Source: Candidatus Wolframiiraptor gerlachensis (GTDB lineage: Archaea; Thermoproteota; Nitrososphaeria_A; Caldarchaeales; Wolframiiraptoraceae). Taken from it: a DNA stretch of 64,000 nucleotides. Under the pieces are notes generated by a model. That model saw only the letters and a list, made by a program, of their open reading frames with translations, ran no database searches and had not been told where the DNA came from. Positions 34,815-43,394 of this stretch are shown piece by piece; positions within the stretch are counted from its first letter, which is position 1, and each line of letters begins with the position of its first letter. The stretch covers positions 1 to 64,000 of the forward strand of contig JAJPCT020000016.1 of NCBI GenBank assembly GCA_021323375.2. Direction: 5' to 3'. Position numbers and translations under genes: made by a program.

Positions 34815-35297
34815 TTAGAGGTCTTTCTCGGCGCGATAAGCATCCCTGCCACGGCCATAATAATCCTTCAGCCTAGATGCGAAGGTGTATCCGAGTGACT
34901 TATAGAGCCTTATCGCGGGCTCGTTATCAACCGCCACCTCTAGGATCGCCCTCTCGCATCCGAGCTTCCTGAACTCGTTCTCGAGGCTTTTCAGGAGGGC
35001 TGCGCCGACGCCCCTTCTCCGGAAATCCGGCCTAACATCAAGCGTGTAGACATGGCCCACGACTCGGCCGCCGATCTTCTCAACTCTTCCTATCGCTGAG
35101 CCCACTATTTCGCCCTCCCCCGTAACAGCCTTCAAGGGGATGGAGCTTGGATCTATCAGGAGAAGTCTTAGAAACTGTTTCGAGTAGGCATCCCTGCCGA
35201 AGCAGGTTCTCTCCAGTTCATACATCCTCTCGAGATCCTCTAGGCTCGCCTGCTCGATCCTAATGCTCCTCGCTGGGCTCACGTAATTCATCAGCAT
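34815..35297 (-). CDS. rimI: GNAT N-acetyltransferase (RimI/Ard1-like)
   Basis: 160 aa. The acetyl-CoA loop is clear (VRPDFRRRGVGAALLKSL; motif R/QxxGxG/A), followed by AILEVAVDNEPAIRLYKSLGY, the usual end of RimI-type domains. It probably acetylates N-termini of proteins in the cytoplasm, as archaeal Ard1/RimI does. It begins in a short AT-rich promoter region (TATA-like CTTAAAGTA near 35330, minus). The symbol rests on family resemblance only. Confidence 0.8.
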   Translation of the reverse strand: MLMNYVSPARSIRIEQASLEDLERMYELERTCFGRDAYSKQFLRLLLIDPSSIPLKAVTGEGEIVGSAIGRVEKIGGRVVGHVYTLDVRPDFRRRGVGAALLKSLENEFRKLGCERAILEVAVDNEPAIRLYKSLGYTFASRLKDYYGRGRDAYRAEKDL

Positions 35298-35339
35298 GCC
35301 TTATATGATTCTATACTTCTCATCAAATACTTTAAGCCT

Positions 35340-35764
35340 TTCCTCTGACACGTCCCCCTCTTGTGATGCTTCTCTAGCCACCTCTCCCGTAGTGATCCCT
35401 GCGGCTATCGAAGAGTGTATCCCTTATGATATTTCCTTTTTTCTGTGATCCAGAAAATATGTCTTCTCATCACATATATCCTATCTCCCCGCTTATCAAG
35501 CCCATCCCCAGAACTGTTTTCTACACCCCTTGCATATCACTTGAACCATCCCCATTTTCGGGATGGTCCTTAATGAATAAGTGGGGACCCGTGTCGGGGA
35601 TATGTGGGGATGTTATTGCCCGGGGTTCTAGCCGGGATTTTTGTCCTCTAGAATCTTGGCGGGATTGAGGGTTTCGCCAGGGCTTATGCCCAGCATTTTA
35701 GGGGAATCCATGATGAGGGCGCTATGTGGCGAGCTCAGGAGCCTGCTTGAGGGAGGTGATATGG
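35340..35764. other. Non-coding stretch left of transposase remnant
   Basis: About 425 nt without a convincing gene. It holds two small hairpins: ACCATCCC-(7 nt)-GGGATGGT at 35545-35567 and CCCGG-(8 nt)-CCGGG at 35619-35636, the second followed by ATTTTTG. These may belong to the left end of the decayed mobile element that begins at 35765 or to a small RNA. The 80-aa ORF reported here shows no protein-like features. Confidence 0.35.
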
Positions 35765-36635
35765 ATGGCTAGGATCTATTACGTTGATGTCACGATTCCC
35801 AGTGATAGGAAGAAGATACATGCGGGTCTTTGATGGTGGCAGGGTTTTCAGGGTTGGGAGGCTGAGCGAGCTGGAGGATGCCAGCGAGGTGTTCATTGAC
35901 GCGCTGTTTCCGGAGCCATATGAGGAGGTTCTTGAGCTGTTGAGGAGGGGTTAAGGCGTATCTGCTGAAAGATATTACCAAGTTGAGGAAGCTGAGGATG
36001 GAGAACAACTTGAAGAAGAGTGATGAGAATGATGCCATGCTACTTATACGAATTTCAAAAGAGAATTTTAGACCACTAGCGATTGAAGAACTGAGGCTCA
36101 GGATGCGAATGGAGCCGCTGATAAACAAATATGAGCGGATTATGCGATGGAAGAAGACCTTAAAGAGGCTGGTAAAGCGGGTCTTGATTGCAATTTCAGG
36201 GAGGTAGTAAGGCTTATGAACGCGGATAGACAGAAGATATCTGAGGAGGTTATTCGACAGGTGACCTCTCTTCCCATCCATGGTGAGGTTTATAGGAGGG
36301 CCTGCGAAATCCTCGGCGTTAAGAGGAGCGCCGAGCTAGCCATACTGGCGGTAAGGCTACCACTTCATCTACCGATGGTAAGATTGAAAGGACTATTGGG
36401 ATTGATTCCGGGCGGAAATGGAGGGCGATATAACCATGAACTGAGAGCACATATTGCAAGCTTTGCAGCAACTCTCTACATGAATGCTAAAAGACATGTG
36501 AATGCTTCGGATAAAGTTGCTGAGGTCGTTAATTGTCTACCAAAGAAGATGGCATTATGCAAGTTACAGCTAATGACTGTAAAGGCGTTACGGATAGCAT
36601 ATATTATGACTGTGAAGCCGCTGGTCGGCGAGTAG
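35765..36635 (+). pseudogene. Decayed DEDD (IS110/IS1111-like) transposase
   Basis: A transposase can be reconstructed across frameshifts: ARIYYVDVTIPSDRKKIH, then SEVFIDALFPEPYEEVLELL, then ITKLRKLRMENNLKKSDEND followed by AMLLIR (the 'D..DA' motif of DEDD recombinases), then WKKTLKRLVK joined near 36170 to AGLDCNFREVVRLMN, and finally GLLGLIPGGNGGRYNHELRA, the C-terminal Transposase_20-like region. At least three frame changes or stops break it, so it is inactive. The order (N-terminal RuvC-like domain, helical linker, C-terminal domain) fits IS110-type elements. The family call is by motif and order only. Confidence 0.55.
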
Positions 36636-36758
36636 TAAAAGCCATAAAGACTGGTGAGGTTACACCCGGATTCCCACCATGGAGGATTTCATGAATCCAT
36701 GGATGATTTTATATGGTTCCCCTGCCGGTCTTTATGGCTACGAGGACTCGTCGGCCAG
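36621..36758 (+). repeat. Long imperfect hairpin abutting transposase remnant (possible structured RNA)
   Basis: CTGGTCGGCGAGT (36621-36633) pairs with ACTCGTCGGCCAG (36746-36758) over 13 bp including two G-T wobbles. After a 6x6 internal loop, AGCCATAAAGACTGG (36640-36654) pairs with CCGGTCTTTATGGCT (36725-36739) over 15 bp with one wobble. The 70-nt apical region contains a further hairpin, CCATGGA/TCCATGG. Mismatches are all RNA-compatible, so the stem could fold in RNA. It overlaps the last codons of the transposase remnant, where IS1111-type elements carry a guide-like RNA. The rest of 36759-36896 shows no gene. Confidence 0.5.
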
Positions 36759-36896
36759 TCCCACCCCCTAATCCCCTTTTTTATTAATTAAGTCTAGACT
36801 GGGAAGGGGAATGAAAACGAACCTAGATCTTAGTCTACTACTGAATTTTTATCTGGAAGAATTACTCAAGTTTGTTACTCGTGGGGTGCTGGAATT

Positions 36897-37685
36897 TTGG
36901 GGCCGCCGCTAATAATAGTGAAGCTCGGGGGATCTTTGATAACGGATAAGAGCCGGAGGTTCTCGCTAAACGCTGATGTGGTTAAGAGACTTGGAAGGGA
37001 GCTCGCCGAGGCTGTCAAGGAGTCGGGCGTGGATCTGATAGTCGTTCATGGAGGCGGATCATATGCTCATCCAATTGCTAAGGAGTACTTGGTCTCAGAG
37101 GGCTTAAGGAGCAAGGGGGGCTTGAGGGGCTTCGTCGAGACATCGAGGGTAGTTCGGATGCTCTGCCTCGATGTTCTCTCAAACCTTGTCGAAGGCGGCT
37201 TGATGGCAATATCAATACCAGCATCATCAATATTCACGACGAGATCAGGTAGGATAAGCACCTGTAATCTCGAGCCAGTATTTTCGGCATTGAGGCTTGG
37301 CCTCGTCCCAGTAACATCTGGCGATGTGGTTTTTGACCGGGATTTGGGGTTCACCGTCCTATCCGGAGATGAGATAAGCTCTTACCTGGCTGTCAGGCTC
37401 CGGGCGAAGAGGCTCATTTACACCATGAATGTGGATGGGATTTATGTTAGGGACTGGACGACCGGGGGAGTCAAGGTTGCCGAGGAATTCTCCCGGGGCA
37501 TGAGCATAGTGCCAGTCGGAGGCGAAGTCGAGGATGTCACGGGCGGGATAGCGAGGAAGATAGAGGAGGGCTTCATGGCAGCCGAAGCCGGAGTCGAGGT
37601 GCTATTCATCAATGGATTAGCCGAGAATAGGTTGAAGAATGCTATTTTGGGGCTGCCTGTTCCCGGGACGAGGCTTAAGCCTTAG
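36897..37685 (+). CDS. Isopentenyl phosphate kinase
   Basis: 262 aa, amino-acid-kinase fold. IIVKLGGSLITDK at the N-terminus, VHGGGSYAHPIAKEY (the His/Gly-rich substrate loop with the catalytic His of IPK), TSGDVVFD and DVTGGIARKIEEG are all typical. It phosphorylates isopentenyl phosphate to IPP in the alternative mevalonate pathway of archaea and complements mevalonate kinase at 32217. The start is TTG (36897), with a purine-rich GTGGGGTG upstream; no better in-frame start is visible. It overlaps the convergent rps2 gene by 11 nt. Confidence 0.92.
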   Translation: MGPPLIIVKLGGSLITDKSRRFSLNADVVKRLGRELAEAVKESGVDLIVVHGGGSYAHPIAKEYLVSEGLRSKGGLRGFVETSRVVRMLCLDVLSNLVEGGLMAISIPASSIFTTRSGRISTCNLEPVFSALRLGLVPVTSGDVVFDRDLGFTVLSGDEISSYLAVRLRAKRLIYTMNVDGIYVRDWTTGGVKVAEEFSRGMSIVPVGGEVEDVTGGIARKIEEGFMAAEAGVEVLFINGLAENRLKNAILGLPVPGTRLKP

Positions 37686-38304
37686 CCTGCTGGACCCTTA
37701 TCTGGAGGAATTCCTCGGGCTTAAGCTTCTCAGAGAGCTCGGGCGTCAGCTCACCCCTCTCCATCAAGACCCTCCTAGCCAGATACCAGAAGGCGTATGG
37801 TAGGGCCAGCCTCCCCCTATTATTTACCGGGATCACGAGATCGACGTTCGAGATCATGTTATCCGTGCTACACATGGCTATAACGGGGATCCGGGCTATC
37901 TTCGCCTCCATCACCGCCTGGTTATCATATCTCGGGTCGGAGACGAGAACAAGCCCCGGCTCTAAATATGTCTTAAGGCTCGGGTTGGTGAATGTGCCGG
38001 GCTCAAATTTCTCCACTATTGGTATGCAGCCCGTGTACTCACAGAACTTCCGGACTGGGACAACGCCATAGACGTGGGTTGAGACGACGACCACCTCCTC
38101 GGGCCTATAATATGAGATGAACCTAGCCGCGATATTCAGCCTCTCGATAATCTTGTTCAGGTCTATAAGATAGACACCATCAGGCCTAAGCTTGAAGATG
38201 AACTTCTCCATGTGCTTGACCTTTATCTTTGAGCCTATGTAGAGGCCATTCTTGATGAAGAGTTCCTGAATATTCTCCATCGAGTCTATGGATCCCTCAC
38301 TCAT
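37675..38304 (-). CDS. rps2: 30S ribosomal protein uS2
   Basis: About 209 aa. YIGSKIKVKHMEKFIFKLRP near the N-terminus and GVVPVRKFCEYTGC, NPSLKTYLEPGLVLVSDPR and VDLVIPVNNRGR match archaeal S2/SA proteins. It is a component of the small subunit. The ATG at 38302-38304 is preferred to the TTG at 38328 because a TATA-like TTTTTTAAAGG near 38335 predicts a start of transcription near 38308. It lies downstream of enolase in the common archaeal order rpoN-eno-rps2, with a gap of about 125 nt that contains only a promoter. Confidence 0.93.
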   Translation of the reverse strand: MSEGSIDSMENIQELFIKNGLYIGSKIKVKHMEKFIFKLRPDGVYLIDLNKIIERLNIAARFISYYRPEEVVVVSTHVYGVVPVRKFCEYTGCIPIVEKFEPGTFTNPSLKTYLEPGLVLVSDPRYDNQAVMEAKIARIPVIAMCSTDNMISNVDLVIPVNNRGRLALPYAFWYLARRVLMERGELTPELSEKLKPEEFLQIRVQQAKA

Positions 38305-38432
38305 GCCCGCTTCCAGCCCGATAATCAAATCCTTTAAAAAACATTACTGTAAGATGGTCTGGAGATCTTCTAGGCTCGTGAAGGCGTCTCCTCTGGGGGA
38401 TCTTTGCGTGGGAGGGAAGAGTGTTTCGGCTT

Positions 38433-39683
38433 CTAGATCCTTAGCTCCGCCATCTTGTCCATGCCTATGTTCTCGCCTATTCGCAGTAGCTCGTTAGCTT
38501 TCGCGATGCGCTCTCCGCCGACTACCCCGGCCTTCAGGAATTTCCCGCCCCAAGCTACGGCGAGCTGGGCTAGATACCCCTCCGGCGGCTCTCCAGACCT
38601 GTGGGAGACGACGGGCACAATTCCATTCTCGTGGGCTATCTTGACAGACTTCATAGCGGTTGTGAGAAGGCCCACCTGATTCGGCTTAATTATCACGGCT
38701 CTAACAGCCTTTAGCTCAGCCGCTCGGCTCAAGATACTCGGATTGGTCACGATCAAGTCGTCGCCGCAGATTAGGGTCTTCCCGCCCACCTGCCTGCAAA
38801 GATCGGCGAACCCCTCCATATCGTCCTCCTCAAGGGGGTCCTCGACATAGAAGAGCTCATATTTGTCAACCCATTCAGCGACCCTACTCATCTGCGCCTC
38901 CCGATCAAGCTCTATGCCCTCGGTTGGATAGACATATTTCCGCTTCTTCGGGTCCCATAGGCTGGATGCCGCGACATCCACGCCCACCCTAATATTAAAG
39001 CCGAGCTCATCGGATATTTCGTCCGCCGCCTGTTTAAGGAGCCGGAGGCCATCCTCGGTCTTTATCGGCGGGGCATATGCACCCTCATCACCCCTACCGA
39101 GCGTGAAGCCCCCCAAGTGCTTGTCGAGGAGCTTCCCAGCCCTCGCATGAACCAGTATATTAGCCCTAACAGCATCCCCCACATTCCTCGCCCCAATCGG
39201 GCTCACGAGCATCTCCTGCCAGTCCGGGGCCCCCCTGCCAGCGTGAGCACCTCCACCAATCACGTTTCCAAGCGGATATGGTAGCCTGAATGAGTCGACG
39301 ATCCGGAGATGCTCGTAGAGGGGCTTTCCAGCAGCATTCGCTGCGGCTATGGCCACCGCGAGCGAGACTGCGAAGGCTGTATTGCCTCCCAGCCTCCGGA
39401 AATCCTCGGTCCCATCGAACTTCTTTAAGGTCTCATCAAGCGCCTCGTGATTGGAGACGTCTAGGCCCCTGAGCTTGGCCGCGAGCTCGCCGTTGACGAT
39501 TCTAACAGCCTCATCAACGCCATCCTCGGGATAATACATCACCTCCTTCCCGCCCTTGCTTTTCCCGGCTGGCGCCGCAGCCCTCCCAAAGGCGCCATCA
39601 ACCCAAGCATCCACCTCAATCGTCTCCTCTCCACGACTATTGTAAACTTTCCTAGCCCTCAGCCTCTCAAGCTTCAGGCCCAT
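38433..39683 (-). CDS. eno: Enolase (2-phosphoglycerate dehydratase)
   Basis: About 416 aa from the ATG at 39681-39683, which lies inside the end of rpoN; the track's earlier start adds a non-family N-terminus. Catalytic features are present: [11 protein letters not shown] (Glu), GDEGAYAPP (Glu), [19 protein letters not shown] (Lys), SHRSGEP (His) and [20 protein letters not shown]. Some flanking residues differ from the usual consensus ([10 protein letters not shown] for VHAGNRLA..), so it is a divergent archaeal form. It catalyses 2-phosphoglycerate to phosphoenolpyruvate, feeding pyruvate kinase at 57565. Confidence 0.92.
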   Translation of the reverse strand: MGLKLERLRARKVYNSRGEETIEVDAWVDGAFGRAAAPAGKSKGGKEVMYYPEDGVDEAVRIVNGELAAKLRGLDVSNHEALDETLKKFDGTEDFRRLGGNTAFAVSLAVAIAAANAAGKPLYEHLRIVDSFRLPYPLGNVIGGGAHAGRGAPDWQEMLVSPIGARNVGDAVRANILVHARAGKLLDKHLGGFTLGRGDEGAYAPPIKTEDGLRLLKQAADEISDELGFNIRVGVDVAASSLWDPKKRKYVYPTEGIELDREAQMSRVAEWVDKYELFYVEDPLEEDDMEGFADLCRQVGGKTLICGDDLIVTNPSILSRAAELKAVRAVIIKPNQVGLLTTAMKSVKIAHENGIVPVVSHRSGEPPEGYLAQLAVAWGGKFLKAGVVGGERIAKANELLRIGENIGMDKMAELRI

Positions 39684-39927
39684 TCTCCTCCACCTCCTCC
39701 TTCCCAGCCCGGGGATAGGGCTTGGAGCCATAGAGCGTATGAAGCTTAACTATCTCGTCAAAATACTCGTAGTGGCTTAGGAACATCCTCCTACAGCAGT
39801 ACCTCTTTATGCCCAGATCATCCAAGACCTTGCCCGGATGCTCACCCTCCTCAACCCTCCTAGCATACTCCTCCCACTTATCAGCGATCAACGCGCCACA
39901 GCTAAAACACCTAATCGGGAACATCAT
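39667..39927 (-). CDS. rpoN: DNA-directed RNA polymerase subunit N
   Basis: 86 aa. The zinc-binding CFSCG near residue 7 and [10 protein letters not shown] near residue 44 are the archaeal RpoN/Rpb10 signature. Acidic residues extend the C-terminus beyond the usual 65-70 aa ([10 protein letters not shown]). It is a structural subunit of RNA polymerase. It has its own TATA-like element (GTTAAAATAA near 39965, minus) and overlaps the enolase start. Confidence 0.93.
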   Translation of the reverse strand: MMFPIRCFSCGALIADKWEEYARRVEEGEHPGKVLDDLGIKRYCCRRMFLSHYEYFDEIVKLHTLYGSKPYPRAGKEEVEENGPEA

Positions 39928-40019
39928 TTCCCAAAACCCCGGATCAAGAAGCTCTCTATCATTATTTTAACATACTGTTAGGATCTAAACATTTAAGATA
40001 GAGCCTCTTTGTGGCAAAA

Positions 40020-40730
40020 ATGATGCGCGTAGACGTGGCACTAGGCCCGCCCAAAGAACATCCTGAAAACCTTGTCGTCGTTGATATATTCAGGTCAAGC
40101 ACATCCATTGTTACGGCCTTAGAAAATGGAGCAGGCGAGATAATCCCCTGTCACTCGATTGGTAGAGCTAGACTACTCAAGAAGAGGCTGGGCGAGGGAA
40201 CGCTGCTCGTCGGCGAGCGGAGGGGGATAACCCCGAAGAACTTCGACCTCAACATTTCTCCAAGTCTACTCGTCCGAGAGCGCGTGGAGGGTAAGAGGAT
40301 AATATACTGTTCAACTAATCTGATACGCGTTGTCTCCAAGTATATGAATGATGCCAAGCATCTTATCATCGGCGGGCTGGTGAATGCCAGTGCCGTCGCG
40401 AAATATCTGAAAAAGCTCGGCCTCGACAACGTCACCATAGTCGCGTGCGGATATATCCCCGACAATCATGTGTCTTTGGAGGATGTGATAGGGGCTGGCG
40501 CAATAATCTCGAGGCTCGATGATGAGGATCTCTCGGACACTGCGTTCCTCGCCAAGCTGGCCTATGAGAACAAGGATTGGAGGAGGCTTGTATTACAAAG
40601 CCGCACCGCGAAATATCTCCAAAGTATTGGATGGGGGATTGATCTAGAGTTATGTCTAAGAGAGGATATATCAAATATCGTCCCAATTCTATCAGGCGGT
40701 ATCATCAAGGGAGTTAGAGTTGATGAGTAG
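40020..40730 (+). CDS. comB: 2-phosphosulfolactate phosphatase-like protein (ComB family)
   Basis: About 236 aa. VVVDIFRSSTSIVTALENGA, LLVGERRGITPKNFDLNISP, CSTNLIRV, GGLVNASAVA and VSLEDVIGAGAIIS follow the ComB pattern throughout. In methanogens ComB makes sulfolactate for coenzyme M; homologues are widespread in organisms without coenzyme M, so the substrate here is uncertain. The track starts at a GTG (40011), but the TATA-like TTTAAGATA near 39994 suggests a leaderless start at ATG 40020. It lies opposite to the ribosomal genes, between rpoN and rps9, ending directly at the rps9 stop. Confidence 0.8.
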   Translation: MMRVDVALGPPKEHPENLVVVDIFRSSTSIVTALENGAGEIIPCHSIGRARLLKKRLGEGTLLVGERRGITPKNFDLNISPSLLVRERVEGKRIIYCSTNLIRVVSKYMNDAKHLIIGGLVNASAVAKYLKKLGLDNVTIVACGYIPDNHVSLEDVIGAGAIISRLDDEDLSDTAFLAKLAYENKDWRRLVLQSRTAKYLQSIGWGIDLELCLREDISNIVPILSGGIIKGVRVDE

Positions 40731-41129
40731 CTACCTGTATGACTTCTGCTTGAATCTTCTAGCAGATCTCCTGTTCGGCTTCTTGGGCTCAGCCTGCCTC
40801 GGATCGCCGGCTAATAGCACCCTGTTATAGCTCCTTATCTCCTCGCGGACCTTCTCATCATGATCCGCTATCGCTCTTGCTAGGGCGAACGCAGCCGCGT
40901 CGGCAATGGCCATGATGCCGCCGCCCTCAACCTTGATATCAAAGTCATGGCTCTTCCAGAACTTTTCATCGAAGTAGAGGGGCGTTAATATCTTCATTCG
41001 GGCGATCTCGTTCCCGAAGTACTCGAGGGGCTGATTGTTTATCAGTATCCTGCCAGTGCCGGGCCTAATTACGAGCCTCGCGACAGCCGTCTTTCTCTTC
41101 CCAACAAATACCCCAAGAGCCTTAGACAT
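40731..41129 (-). CDS. rps9: 30S ribosomal protein uS9
   Basis: 132 aa. GKRKTAVARLVIRPGTGRIL and the basic C-terminal tail (KKPNRRSARRFKQKSYR) that reaches the ribosomal P site are characteristic. It overlaps the rpl13 stop by 8 nt, the standard rpl13-rps9 pair. Confidence 0.95.
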   Translation of the reverse strand: MSKALGVFVGKRKTAVARLVIRPGTGRILINNQPLEYFGNEIARMKILTPLYFDEKFWKSHDFDIKVEGGGIMAIADAAAFALARAIADHDEKVREEIRSYNRVLLAGDPRQAEPKKPNRRSARRFKQKSYR

Positions 41130-41622
41130 AGGTTAGCCTCCCCCCTGTAAGCTCCTTACTCAGCTCTCCGAGGGTCATATACCTGATCACCCTGCCAGAC
41201 CTACTCATGGGCTCCCGGAGAATTGCGTCCTCTATCACTATCTTCTCAGCGCCTTCAAACTCCTTTGGAACGCCGACATAAATCTTCAGCCTCTTTAAGG
41301 CCTCCTTCCAGCGCTTATTATGCCTTGGAAGCATCCTGTATACCGTGTACCAGAAGATCCTCTCAGGTCTCCTCGGATACCATACCGTGCCGCGCTTCGG
41401 GGAGACGAGGGCCCTCCTAGAGATTAGGAACTTGTATCTCTCGAGTATCGCCTCCTTCTTGCCCGTGATTATCGCCTTCTCCACGTTGACGACCGTCACG
41501 TTCACGCCCTTCAGCAGCATTTTCGCTATCCTAGAGGCCGCCCTACCCAGCCTATGCATCGTCAGATCTACAACCACCTCCCTCGCGCCCTCCTCCAGCA
41601 TCCTCAGCCTCTGAGCCGCCAT
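41122..41622 (-). CDS. rpl13: 50S ribosomal protein uL13
   Basis: 166 aa, matching archaeal L13 by LGRAASRIAKMLLKG, VVNVEKAIITGKKEAI and PKRGTVWYPRRPERIFWYTV followed by RMLP. It is a large-subunit protein coupled to rps9. It has its own promoter (CTATATATTTAAG near 41655, minus) and so does not depend on the MFS gene placed upstream. Confidence 0.95.
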   Translation of the reverse strand: MAAQRLRMLEEGAREVVVDLTMHRLGRAASRIAKMLLKGVNVTVVNVEKAIITGKKEAILERYKFLISRRALVSPKRGTVWYPRRPERIFWYTVYRMLPRHNKRWKEALKRLKIYVGVPKEFEGAEKIVIEDAILREPMSRSGRVIRYMTLGELSKELTGGRLTYV

Positions 41623-41649
41623 GATCTCGAGTCCCAGATCAGCTTGAAG

Positions 41650-41665
41650 AGACTTAAATATATAG
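41650..41665 (-). promoter_or_regulatory. TATA box of rpl13-rps9
   Basis: Minus-strand CTATATATTTAAG about 35 nt upstream of the rpl13 ATG, in the 61-nt gap after the MFS gene. Confidence 0.55.
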
Positions 41666-41683
41666 ATGCACGCCCCTTGGGGA

Positions 41684-42895
41684 TTAAGCCTCCTTCCCGC
41701 TACTCGGGGACTTCAGCGTGGCTGTCGAGACTATTAGCCCGATCACAGCTAGGATCGCCGTCGTCAGAAATGCCGGGGAGTATGATCCAGTGGTTGCCTG
41801 GATATAGCTCGCTAATGTTGGGCCTATGAGAGCGCCAGCCCCATATCCTGTGAAGACTATTCCATAGTTTGTCCCGAGATACTTTAGGCCGAAGAATGTG
41901 GAGGTGCCAGCGGGCGCGATCGCGAGCCATCCGCCGAAGACGAGCCATAGAAGGGCGAATGAAATTATGTATAGTGGCAGCGTGTAGGCCTGCGTGGCCA
42001 GTAGAGCCGCAGCGAAGATCACGATAAACGATATGAGCGCCGTCTTTCTTACCCCAAGGCGGTCGCAAAGATATCCGAAGAATGGCCTCCCCGCCCCATT
42101 AAAGATCGCGAAGACGCCTGTTGCGGCTGCGGAGAGCTCGGGCGTGAGCCCCACAACCTCTTGACCGTATTTCGCGGCAAGCGATATCGCCGTGAAGCCG
42201 CCGAGTGTCCCGAGAGCATAGGAGAGCCATAGTCCATAGAAGGTCGGCGTTCTAATCATCTGCTTGGGCTCGAGCTCTGCTAGAGCGTGGTTTTTCGCCG
42301 CTTGGGGCGTTGTGCTGAGCGGCGTACAGCCCTCGGGTGGGAAGCTAAGGGGGATCGAGAGGATTATCAGCAACGCTCCGAAGGCTATTCCAAGATATGC
42401 GAACGTGTTCATAAGACCGACCACGTGTATCAAGTAGTTTGCTAGGGGCGCGGTTATCAGCGGGGAGAGGCCGAATCCTAATATCGTTAGCCCAACCGCA
42501 AGGCCCCTCCTCTCGGGAATCCACTTGCTCGAGACGGATATCGGGACACCATATGCTATCCCAACGCCGGCTCCCGCGATAACGCCATAGAAGATCAGCG
42601 TGAATATTAGTGGCTCCGGCAGGCTGGCCACGAGGCTTGTTAGGAGCCATCCAAGACCCACTAACACCCCACCTATCAGCGATGTCCTTCTTGGCCCCAA
42701 GGCCTCCATTAACTTTCCACCGACAGGCATTAGAAGCGCAAATACGAGCAGGAATACCGTGAAGGGTAGACCTGACTCCACTGCGCTCCATCCGAAGAAG
42801 CTCTCCAGCGGCTTCCTAAAAACGCTCCAGCTATAGATCGTCCCAAGCATCAGGTTTATCACGAGGCCTATGGGCGGATATATCCACCGCTTCAC
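41684..42895 (-). CDS. MFS transporter, OFA (oxalate/formate antiporter) type
   Basis: 403 aa with about twelve membrane helices. The N-terminal Met-rich start (YPPIGLVINLMLGTIYSWSV), GWSAVESGLPFT and GVGIAYGVPISVSSKWIPER are typical of the OxlT/OFA subfamily, which exchanges small carboxylates. The GTG start follows a promoter near 42970 (CCTTATAACTT, minus). It interrupts the usual rpl18e-rpl13 order of archaeal ribosomal clusters, which points to a later insertion of this gene. The substrate is unknown. Confidence 0.8.
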   Translation of the reverse strand: MKRWIYPPIGLVINLMLGTIYSWSVFRKPLESFFGWSAVESGLPFTVFLLVFALLMPVGGKLMEALGPRRTSLIGGVLVGLGWLLTSLVASLPEPLIFTLIFYGVIAGAGVGIAYGVPISVSSKWIPERRGLAVGLTILGFGLSPLITAPLANYLIHVVGLMNTFAYLGIAFGALLIILSIPLSFPPEGCTPLSTTPQAAKNHALAELEPKQMIRTPTFYGLWLSYALGTLGGFTAISLAAKYGQEVVGLTPELSAAATGVFAIFNGAGRPFFGYLCDRLGVRKTALISFIVIFAAALLATQAYTLPLYIISFALLWLVFGGWLAIAPAGTSTFFGLKYLGTNYGIVFTGYGAGALIGPTLASYIQATTGSYSPAFLTTAILAVIGLIVSTATLKSPSSGKEA

Positions 42896-42997
42896 AAGAC
42901 CCCACCAGACGCGTAGAAACCGATAATGCTGCTATTTTGACCCTCCCTTTTTGAGAGTTAACAGAAGTTATAAGGCTGGAAGAATGTGTGGGGAATT

Positions 42998-43360
42998 CTA
43001 GCCTATTATCTTCACACCGCTCCCGGTTGGGTATTTCTCGGCAAACTCCCTCGTCGTGAGGACTATGCAGCCGGATTTCAGGAGCTTTTCATAGGCCTTT
43101 TTCGAGAAGCCGAAAGCCGAGATCGTTATCGGGTGGTCGATGCTACCCGTCCCCAAGACCTTGCCAGGAACATAGACCACGTCGCCACTGCTCGTCAGCC
43201 TATTCAGCTTGTAGAGGTTTACAGCCCTCCTCTGCCTCCTCGACCTCTCAGCCTCCTCGAGTATCCTCCTCCAGAACCTCGTCTTCCTCGCCTCCCTCGG
43301 TATAGCCCTGATTATGCTCATCCTGAGACCCGGCTTAACAACCTTCCTCCGGCTAACCAT
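42998..43360 (-). CDS. rpl18e: 50S ribosomal protein eL18
   Basis: 120 aa. RFWRRILEEAERSRRQRRAV followed by NLYKL, VVYVPGKVLGTGSIDHPITI and AFGFSKKAYEKLLK match archaeal L18e. It follows rpoD by 34 nt on the same strand, the conserved archaeal rpoD-rpl18e pair. Confidence 0.93.
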   Translation of the reverse strand: MVSRRKVVKPGLRMSIIRAIPREARKTRFWRRILEEAERSRRQRRAVNLYKLNRLTSSGDVVYVPGKVLGTGSIDHPITISAFGFSKKAYEKLLKSGCIVLTTREFAEKYPTGSGVKIIG

Positions 43361-43394
43361 CGCGGATCAACTCATCATAAAGGTCTCTAAAAAA

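Noticed and set aside
35426-35668. 80-aa ORF left of the transposase remnant
   Set aside because: Proline/serine-rich translation without family features, overlapping two small hairpins.
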